Part shown: positions 22,020 through 26,242 of the stretch, piece after piece
Layout: each line of letters begins with the position of its first letter
Position numbering within the stretch: position 1 is the first letter of the stretch
Made by a program: the position numbers and the translations under genes
Notes under the pieces: model-generated
The model's database searches: none
Seen by the model: the letters and a program-made list of their open reading frames with translations, nothing else
Told to the model about the DNA's origin: nothing
Assembly (NCBI GenBank): GCA_045594065.1
Contig: JAZNXU010000011.1
Span: 1 to 26,242 of the forward strand
DNA length: 26,242 nt
Origin: SIG565 sp045594065
Lineage (GTDB): Bacteria; Bacillota; Clostridia; Oscillospirales; Acutalibacteraceae
Direction of reading: 5' to 3'

Positions 22020-22384
22020 ATGTTGTGTATTTTTATGGGTTTGCCTAATTTTTTTGAAAATTCAATCATCGATTTTGTACCCCTGCTTTTTCCATCCCAA
22101 AAGCAGATTACATAATCGCTAATCTCTGCCATTTGCTTGTTTCGTCTTGGTCCTGCGCTTTTTCCGTATGTTTTCCAATCAGCAGGGTATTTTTCAACCT
22201 TAAAACCGTACTCCTTTGCATATCGTTCCCCGATAGCATCGGCACCGCTTGCACAACCCGAAACGATAACAATGTCGTTTTTCTTTCGGATATTAGACAG
22301 GCAAAAGTCAATATAAGATTTTGCCTCTTTATAATTATTATAATCTCTGCACCCTGCTATTACTACTCGTTTAATGGGTTTCAT
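22007..22384 (-). CDS. SLOG-family protein, DUF2493/YspA-like
   Basis: A 125-residue Rossmann-like protein. The pattern V-V-I-A-G-C-R-D-Y (residues 6-14), V-S-G-C-A-S-G-A-D-A-I-G (about 45) and G-P-R-R-N-K-Q-M (about 83) with S-R-G-T-K-S-M-I is that of the DUF2493/YspA branch of SLOG, proteins thought to bind or process nucleotides. ATG 22382-22384 follows GAGGT; an upstream in-frame start lies inside the leader terminator and is rejected. The gene has its own promoter, a long hairpin leader and an attenuator-like terminator, and is bracketed by two near-identical terminator hairpins. Its actual ligand is unknown. Confidence 0.82.
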   Translation of the reverse strand: MKPIKRVVIAGCRDYNNYKEAKSYIDFCLSNIRKKNDIVIVSGCASGADAIGERYAKEYGFKVEKYPADWKTYGKSAGPRRNKQMAEISDYVICFWDGKSRGTKSMIEFSKKLGKPIKIHNIKRT

Positions 22385-22397
22385 ATAATACCTCAAT

Positions 22398-22423
22398 AAA
22401 AAAGCACACCCCGAAGAGTGTGC
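22398..22423 (-). terminator. Attenuator-like terminator just before the SLOG ribosome site
   Basis: On the minus strand GCACACTC, loop TTCG, GGGTGTGC (22404-22423), then TTTTTT (22398-22403). This is a textbook intrinsic terminator, yet GAGGT and the ATG of the SLOG gene follow within a few bases. The gene is thus expressed only on read-through. Confidence 0.85.
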
Positions 22424-22446
22424 CGAAAAAGTGTTCACCCTCAGTC

Positions 22447-22543
22447 GTTGCTACACGAATTAACTCCACACGGGAATAAGAGGAAAACACCTTTTACCAA
22501 GGTATTATTCCCCGTGTAGAGAATATTAAATTCGTGTAGCAAC
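22447..22543 (-). ncRNA. Long hairpin leader RNA upstream of the SLOG gene
   Basis: Outer arms GTTGCTACACGAATT (22447-22461) and AATTCGTGTAGCAAC (22529-22543) are perfect complements. Inner arms 22464-22479 and 22505-22521 pair over about 16 positions with one mismatch and one bulge. The tip is ACCTT-TTACC-AAGGT (22489-22503). The -10 box abuts the right arm, so transcription would start inside it and the RNA would keep most of the rod. It could be a small RNA ended by the terminator at 22398-22423, a regulatory leader, or a miniature inverted-repeat element that inserted here; no target duplication is visible. Confidence 0.6.
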
Positions 22544-22575
22544 ATTATATTACCACATAAAATTTAAAATTGCAA
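22544..22575 (-). promoter_or_regulatory. Candidate promoter of the SLOG leader
   Basis: On the minus strand, -10 TATAAT (22544-22549) is perfect. TTGCAA (22570-22575) is the nearest -35-like site but the spacer is 20 bp, longer than ideal. Confidence 0.5.
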
Positions 22576-22578
22576 CAA

Positions 22579-22610
22579 AAAAGGACTTAGGAAAAATCCT
22601 GAGTCCTTTT
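22579..22610. terminator. Terminator copy 2 (GGACTTAGG hairpin)
   Basis: AAAAGGACTTAGGA (22579-22592), loop AAAA, TCCTGAGTCCTTTT (22597-22610) with one G-U pair. It shares the 19-base stretch AAAAAGGACTTAGGAAAAA with the terminator at 21987-22005, in the same orientation. Confidence 0.85.
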
Positions 22611-22634
22611 AATTTACATATTATACTTTTCCTT

Positions 22635-22804
22635 ATGAAATGCACCTTGCGTTGCATGAAATAAAATTTGCCCAATTTGTCTTAATTTAAAACAATGTGC
22701 CACATCTTTTGATGCGGCACATTTCATGCGTTAGCATTTCATTCGCAATGTGAATTTCATTTGCCGTAAGGCAAATTTCATTACAAATAATCTGCGATTA
22801 TTTG
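22635..22804. repeat. Hairpin array B (linker word ATGAAAT / ATTTCAT)
   Basis: On the left, ATGAAAT occurs at 22635 and 22656 around a hairpin with arms ATGCA/TGCAT. On the right the reverse complement follows each hairpin: TGTGCC(A)CATC-TTTT-GATG(C)GGCACA (22696-22721) then TTTCAT, ATGC-GTTA-GCAT (22726-22737) then ATTTCAT (22736), ATTCGC-AAT-GTGAAT (22741-22755) then ATTTCAT (22754), TTTGCC-GTAA-GGCAAA (22760-22775) then ATTTCAT (22775). A last hairpin CAAATAATC-TGC-GATTATTTG (22784-22804) overlaps the stop of the GGGtGRT gene and may be its terminator structure. The layout is the same as array A, with another linker word. Confidence 0.85.
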
Positions 22805-23799
22805 TTCAGTGCTTCGTTAACTGCAACGGCACATGCAACAGTCATACCAACCATCGGGTTGTTACCGGCACCGATCAGACCCATCATCTCAACATGGGCA
22901 GGAACGGAAGATGAGCCTGCAAACTGAGCGTCAGAATGCATACGACCCATAGTATCGGTCATACCGTAGGAAGCGGGGCCTGCAGCCATATTATCGGGGT
23001 GTAAGGTACGGCCTGTACCGCCGCCAGATGCTACTGAGAAGTACTTCTTGCCCTGCTCAATGCACTCTTTTTTGTAGGTGCCTGCAACGGGGTGCTGGAA
23101 GCGGGTGGGGTTGGTTGAGTTACCTGTGATGGATACATCAACGCCCTCCTTGTGCATTATGGCAACGCCCTCGCGAACATCGTCTGCACCGTAGCAGCGT
23201 ACCTTAGCGCGCTCGCCGTTTGAGTAAGCGATTTCCTCAACAATCTTGAGCTCGCCTGTGAAATAGTCAAACTTAGTCTGAACATAGGTAAAGCCGTTGA
23301 TACGGGAAATAATCTTAGCGGCGTCTTTTCCAAGACCGTTAAGAATTACTCTGAGCGGCTCTTTTCTTGCCTTGTTAGCGCTGCGTGCAAGACCGATTGC
23401 GCCCTCAGCAGCAGCAAAGGACTCGTGACCTGCTAAGAAAGCAAAGCACTTGGTTTCATCACGGAGAAGCATTGCACCGAGGTTACCGTGGCCGATACCA
23501 ACCTTGCGGTCGTCGGCAACAGAGCCGGGAATGCAGAATGCCTGAAGTCCAAGACCGATTTTCTCAGCAGCCTCAGCAGCACTCTTAACTCCGTCCTTAA
23601 TAGCGATTGCACAGCCTACAACATAAGCCCAGCAAGCATTTTCAAAGCAGATGGGCTGAATGCTCTTAACTAAACCGTAAGCGTCAACGCCTGCTTTGTC
23701 ACAGATTTCTTTAGCTTCCTCAATGGAGGAGATGCCGTGCTTTTTAAGCTCAGCATTAATCTGGTCAATTCTTCTTTCATAACTTTCGAATAAAGCCAT
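22798..23799 (-). CDS. GGGtGRT family protein
   Basis: A 333-residue soluble protein. The name-giving motif S-V-A-S-G-G-G-T-G-R-T-L-H-P-D-N is present near residue 268. Other conserved parts are G-H-G-N-L-G-A-M-L-L (about 103) and G-N-S-T-N-P-T-R-F-Q-H-P (about 235). The family is known mainly from anaerobes and is often next to an IscU/NifU-like scaffold, as here, which suggests a role in Fe-S or related cofactor biology; the reaction is not known to me. GGAGG precedes the ATG at 23797-23799. The gene is 21 bases behind the scaffold gene in one operon. Confidence 0.88.
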   Translation of the reverse strand: MALFESYERRIDQINAELKKHGISSIEEAKEICDKAGVDAYGLVKSIQPICFENACWAYVVGCAIAIKDGVKSAAEAAEKIGLGLQAFCIPGSVADDRKVGIGHGNLGAMLLRDETKCFAFLAGHESFAAAEGAIGLARSANKARKEPLRVILNGLGKDAAKIISRINGFTYVQTKFDYFTGELKIVEEIAYSNGERAKVRCYGADDVREGVAIMHKEGVDVSITGNSTNPTRFQHPVAGTYKKECIEQGKKYFSVASGGGTGRTLHPDNMAAGPASYGMTDTMGRMHSDAQFAGSSSVPAHVEMMGLIGAGNNPMVGMTVACAVAVNEALNK

Positions 23800-23820
23800 T
23801 TTTATTTACCTCCACTTAAA

Positions 23821-24513
23821 TTATTCGTGACGCGGGTCGATAAGCTTTGCAGCATCATCAACGCGTCCGTACTGACCGCTGGCTTTCTCTAAAGCCTCGT
23901 TAGCGTCCATACCCTTAGCAATCATTTCCATCATTTTGCCAAGGTGAACGAACTTGTAACCGATAATGGTGCCTGCCTCGTCAACAGCACATTTTGTAAT
24001 GTAGCCCTCGGCAAGCTCTAAATAACGCGGACCCTTTAAAGAGGTAGCGTAGGTTGTACCTGTCTGTGAGCGAAGACCTTTACCGAGGTCTTCAAGACCG
24101 GCGCCGATCGGCAGACCGTTTTCAGAGAAAGCAGTCTGAGTACGACCGTAAACAATCTGTAAGAAAAGCTCACGCATAGCGGTGTTGATAGCATCGCAAA
24201 CGAGGTCTGTATTAAGTGCCTCGAGGATTGTCTTACCAACAAGGATTTCAGACGCCATAGCAGCAGAGTGGGTCATACCCGAGCAGCCGATGGTCTCAAC
24301 AAGAGCCTCTTCGATAATACCGTCTTTAACATTGAGGGTGAGCTTGCATGCGCCCTGTTGCGGTGCGCACCAACCAATGCCGTGAGTCAAGCCGGAAATA
24401 TCCTTAACTTCCTTAACCTGAACCCATTTTCCCTCTTCCGGAATGGGAGCGGGACCATGGTATGCGCCCTTGGCAAGGGGGCACATATTTTCAACTTCTT
24501 TTGAAATAATCAT
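23821..24513 (-). CDS. Iron-sulfur cluster assembly scaffold-like protein (NifU/IscU N-domain type)
   Basis: A 230-residue protein. The motif V-E-T-I-G-C-S-G-M-T-H-S-A-A (about residues 72-85) resembles the central Cys site of IscU/NifU scaffolds. W-C-A-P-Q-Q-G-A-C (about 48-56) takes the place of the first Cys, and C-D near 105 may be the third ligand. It is longer than a plain IscU (about 130 residues), so it belongs to the variant linked to GGGtGRT proteins. AAAGGAG precedes the ATG, and the operon promoter is at 24570-24598. Confidence 0.85.
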   Translation of the reverse strand: MIISKEVENMCPLAKGAYHGPAPIPEEGKWVQVKEVKDISGLTHGIGWCAPQQGACKLTLNVKDGIIEEALVETIGCSGMTHSAAMASEILVGKTILEALNTDLVCDAINTAMRELFLQIVYGRTQTAFSENGLPIGAGLEDLGKGLRSQTGTTYATSLKGPRYLELAEGYITKCAVDEAGTIIGYKFVHLGKMMEMIAKGMDANEALEKASGQYGRVDDAAKLIDPRHE

Positions 24514-24569
24514 ATATGTACTCCTTTCGGTATTTTAGTCGTATTTACAAAATTCGACTGTACAGATTT

Positions 24570-24598
24570 ATTATAACAAAAAGAACGCGAAATGACAA
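24570..24598 (-). promoter_or_regulatory. Promoter of the scaffold / GGGtGRT operon
   Basis: On the minus strand, -35 TTGTCA (24593-24598) and -10 TATAAT (24570-24575) with a 17-bp spacer. Downstream in the leader, CGACTAAAATAC and related words contain no clear operator. Confidence 0.75.
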
Positions 24599-24631
24599 TA
24601 CCTTAATAGATAATTTTTTAACGAATTTTAA

Positions 24632-24660
24632 TTGTAATAAGAAATTAAATATGTTACTAT
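24632..24660 (+). promoter_or_regulatory. Promoter of the flavin reductase gene
   Basis: -35 TTGTAA (24632-24637) and -10 TACTAT (24655-24660) with a 17-bp spacer, divergent from the scaffold operon promoter. Confidence 0.6.
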
Positions 24661-24682
24661 TTATATATAGGAGTGTGATTTT

Positions 24683-25177
24683 ATGTGGAAAGAAATTAAA
24701 CCTACCGAAATTACCGATAATTTAATTGACATTATAAAAAATGAGTGGATGCTAATTACCGCAGGGGATAGCGGCAAATATAATATGATGACGGCATCTT
24801 GGGGCTTTATGGGCGAGATGTGGGGGAGTGACTCTGTAGCGGTGGTAGTACGCCCGCAACGCTATACTATGGAGTTTTTAGAAAAGAATGATTATTTTTC
24901 ACTCTCTTTCTATGGGGATAACAAGGCTATCCACGCCGTTTGCGGCAGAAAGAGCGGCCGCGATACCGACAAAACCAATCAGACGGGTTTGACCCCCGTC
25001 TTTGCTAATAACACTGTCTATTTCAGTGAGGCAAGGCTTGTTATTATCTGCAAAAAGCAGTACTGTGCCCCGCTTCTTGATAGCGGCTTTACTGATAAAG
25101 AGGTGCTTGAGAAAAATTATAACGGCGACCTGCATAATTTAATTATCGGTAAAATCGAAAAAGTGCTTATAAAATAA
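24683..25177 (+). CDS. Flavin reductase-like / flavoredoxin family protein
   Basis: A 164-residue protein. N-M-M-T-A-S-W-G-F-M-G (about residues 34-44), V-V-V-R-P-Q-R-Y-T and F-S-L-S-F-Y are typical of the FMN-binding split barrel of flavoredoxins, small proteins that carry electrons or reduce flavins in anaerobes. No signal peptide is present. GGAGTG precedes the ATG. It is a single-gene unit; behind it lies hairpin array C. Confidence 0.88.
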   Translation: MWKEIKPTEITDNLIDIIKNEWMLITAGDSGKYNMMTASWGFMGEMWGSDSVAVVVRPQRYTMEFLEKNDYFSLSFYGDNKAIHAVCGRKSGRDTDKTNQTGLTPVFANNTVYFSEARLVIICKKQYCAPLLDSGFTDKEVLEKNYNGDLHNLIIGKIEKVLIK

Positions 25178-25189
25178 AAGACCGCGGTC

Positions 25190-25397
25190 GAGGCGCACCT
25201 CCGTAAGGAAGTGCGCCTCAGTTATATTCGCCTATCGGCGAGTGATATTGCTCCACAGTGATATACGGCTATGCCGTGTGATATTCGGCTACGCCGAGTT
25301 TTTATGGCGAATTTAATATCACAAAAGCCGTAGGCTTTTATATCACTTTTGCTGTAAAGCAAAAATATCACTGCAAACTTTTAGTTTGCAATATCAC
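25190..25397. repeat. Hairpin array C (linker word GTGATATT / AATATCAC)
   Basis: An outer hairpin GAGGCGCAC...GTGCGCCTC (25190-25219) comes first. The left linkers are GTTATATT (25221), GTGATATT (25242), GTGATATA (25258) and GTGATATT (25278). The right linkers are the reverse complement: AATATCAC (25315), TATATCAC (25339), AATATCAC (25364) and AATATCAC (25390). Between them are CGCC-TATC-GGCG, a decayed unit, ACGGC-TAT-GCCGT, CGGC-TAC-GCCG, a centre (25297-25314), AAAAGCC-GTA-GGCTTTT, TTTTGCT-GTAA-AGCAAAA and TGCAAACT-TTT-AGTTTGCA. Loops are TAC/TAT on the left and GTA/GTAA on the right, so they are inverted too. Four linkers stand on each side. Confidence 0.92.
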
Positions 25398-25406
25398 TTT
25401 TACACA

Positions 25407-25600
25407 CCGAAAAAGAATTGTTGTTTTCGGCAAGTCTTTACCTTTCTCAAAGCATGTAACCCACTATGACACTTTCAAACTGAAAGTGTCAATTTTTATA
25501 TAAAAAGAAAATAGTGAGAACACTTCTTTATGAAGTGTCTCCCTATTGCAAGTGCTTTTTTTAGTTGTTTTCGCCTTGGCACGCGAATTGCGTGCCAAGG
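25407..25600. terminator. Cluster of hairpins between convergent genes
   Basis: Four hairpins follow array C. CCGAAAA/TTTTCGG (25407-25430) is a weak 7-bp stem. TGACACTTTCA-AAC-TGAAAGTGTCA (25467-25491) is a perfect 11-bp stem followed by ATTTTTATA, a likely plus-strand terminator. A stem at 25511-25546 has one mismatch and one bulge. CCTTGGCACGC-GAATT-GCGTGCCAAGG (25574-25600) is perfect and adjoins the stop of the TSUP gene, with a T-rich tail on the plus strand. No gene is seen here. Confidence 0.7.
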
Positions 25601-25603
25601 TTC

Positions 25604-25987
25604 TTATTTTTTATAATTTTCGCCCCTGCCCTCCTGTTTAGATAGCAGCGTGTAAAGCCCTAAAACTATTAAACCGCCGCCGAACAGTTTTGAAAGCAGG
25701 TTGCCCCCGATATATGAGCTTAAAGCCACGCCGCCGAGCGTGCCTAAAACTCCGCCCGCCGCGGTAAAGAGCACAGTTTTATAATCTATCTGCTTTTTGG
25801 CGGCGTAAATCGCGCACGACAGCACCGCTATCGGGATAAAGAAAAGCAGGTTTATCCCCTGCGCGCGAAGCTGCTCAACCCCTGCGAAAACGGTTAGGTA
25901 AATTATTAAAACTCCACCGCCGCCAAGCCCCATTCCGCCAATAAGACCCGATAAAAACCCCGCCGCAATCATAATTATCCATCTCAT
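25604..25987 (-). CDS. TauE/SafE (TSUP) family permease, half-size
   Basis: A 127-residue protein with about four membrane segments. The N-terminal G-F-L-S-G-L-I-G-G-M-G-L-G-G-G-G-V is the conserved half-repeat motif of TSUP transporters, which move sulfite, sulfonates or related anions. Full members have two such halves in about 250 residues; this one has a single half. AAGGAGC precedes the ATG. The upstream gene (26000-26242) encodes another half and stops 12 bases before it, so the two may form one transporter. Confidence 0.85.
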   Translation of the reverse strand: MRWIIMIAAGFLSGLIGGMGLGGGGVLIIYLTVFAGVEQLRAQGINLLFFIPIAVLSCAIYAAKKQIDYKTVLFTAAGGVLGTLGGVALSSYIGGNLLSKLFGGGLIVLGLYTLLSKQEGRGENYKK

Positions 25988-25999
25988 ACGCCGCGCTCC

Positions 26000-26242
26000 T
26001 TACCTTGTTATCATTCGGTAGCCTGCCCAAATCATAAACAGCGCAAAGGCGCGCCGCAGCCACTTTTCGGGAATTTTTTTAATAAGCCAGGTTGCCGCAA
26101 GCGCCCCTGCAAGCCCCGCGGGGATGTAAATGTAAGAATCAGAAAGCGCCACCTTGCCGCCAAACAGGTAAAACGCGGCGCTTGTCAGCGTTATGGGCAA
26201 AATAACCGCAACCGAGTTAATGTGCGCTTTGTGCCCCGGCAG
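26000..26242 (-). CDS. TauE/SafE (TSUP) permease half, partial at window edge
   Basis: The last 80 residues of a membrane protein whose start lies beyond the window. The visible part begins L-P-G-H-K-A-H-I-N-S-V-A-V-I-L-P and has about two to three membrane helices, ending F-A-L-F-M-I-W-A-G-Y-R-M-I, a typical end of a TSUP half-domain. It is followed after 12 bases by the second half-size gene on the same strand. Confidence 0.8.
   Translation of the reverse strand: MPGHKAHINSVAVILPITLTSAAFYLFGGKVALSDSYIYIPAGLAGALAATWLIKKIPEKWLRRAFALFMIWAGYRMITR

Noticed and set aside
22447..22543. Transposon insertion with target duplication
   Set aside because: The rod has 15-bp terminal inverted repeats, but the bases next to the two ends are not duplicated and there is no transposase, so insertion is only one option.
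25190..25397. Integron attC array or Rho-independent terminator cluster
   Set aside because: No integrase or gene cassettes are present, hairpins are too short and similar in spacing for attC, and the stems lack T runs.

Overview
The window looks like chromosomal DNA of an anaerobic Clostridia member, most likely Oscillospiraceae-like. The reasons are moderate GC, strong AGGAGG-type ribosome sites, TTGACA/TATAAT promoters spaced 17 bp, a lone Na+-pump decarboxylase beta subunit, a GGGtGRT protein with a NifU-like scaffold, and a flavoredoxin. I could not search databases, so the taxonomy is inference.

Left part (1-10.4 kb). Two structured repeats and a terminator lead to a membrane-anchored VanY-type D,D-carboxypeptidase. 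Next is a manganese (yybP-ykoY) riboswitch with its terminator in front of an oadB-like gene and a 41-residue OadG-like partner. A FAD oxidoreductase and rpmB lie on the minus strand, followed by a plus-strand phosphatase / MFS / dCMP deaminase operon. A minus-strand PBECR4 (predicted RNase) gene follows, preceded by its own promoter, a structured RNA of about 185 nt and a terminator just before its ribosome site. Then come a hairpin array, tRNA-Arg(CCT), and the overlapping maf-rlmD pair.

Middle (10.6-20.6 kb). A compact phage-like island on the plus strand, with tightly packed or overlapping genes: TerS, TerL, a small membrane protein, scaffold, coat with an Ig-like tail, portal, a putative neck adaptor, a propeller-like hub, then a lysis set (lipoprotein glycan hydrolase of the GHL10/DigH type, XhlA-like protein, SPP1-type holin, amidase with half a SPOR domain). 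I see no integrase, repressor, replication, tape-measure or tail-fibre gene. It resembles a P22-like head-and-neck module plus lysis.

Right part (20.6-26.2 kb). A DUF5714 protein is coupled to an ArsC-type reductase. A SLOG/DUF2493 gene has a long-hairpin leader and a terminator right before its ribosome site. Then come the GGGtGRT/NifU-like operon, a flavin reductase, and two half-size TauE/SafE (TSUP) genes, the last running off the window.

The most unusual non-coding signal is three intergenic arrays (8041-8240, 22635-22804, 25190-25397). Each is a row of small hairpins separated by a fixed 7-10 nt word. The word is used in one orientation in the left part and as its reverse complement in the right part, and each array has its own word. 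The second is two leader RNAs (before PBECR4 and before the SLOG gene) that share the layout promoter, structured RNA, terminator, ribosome site, small gene.
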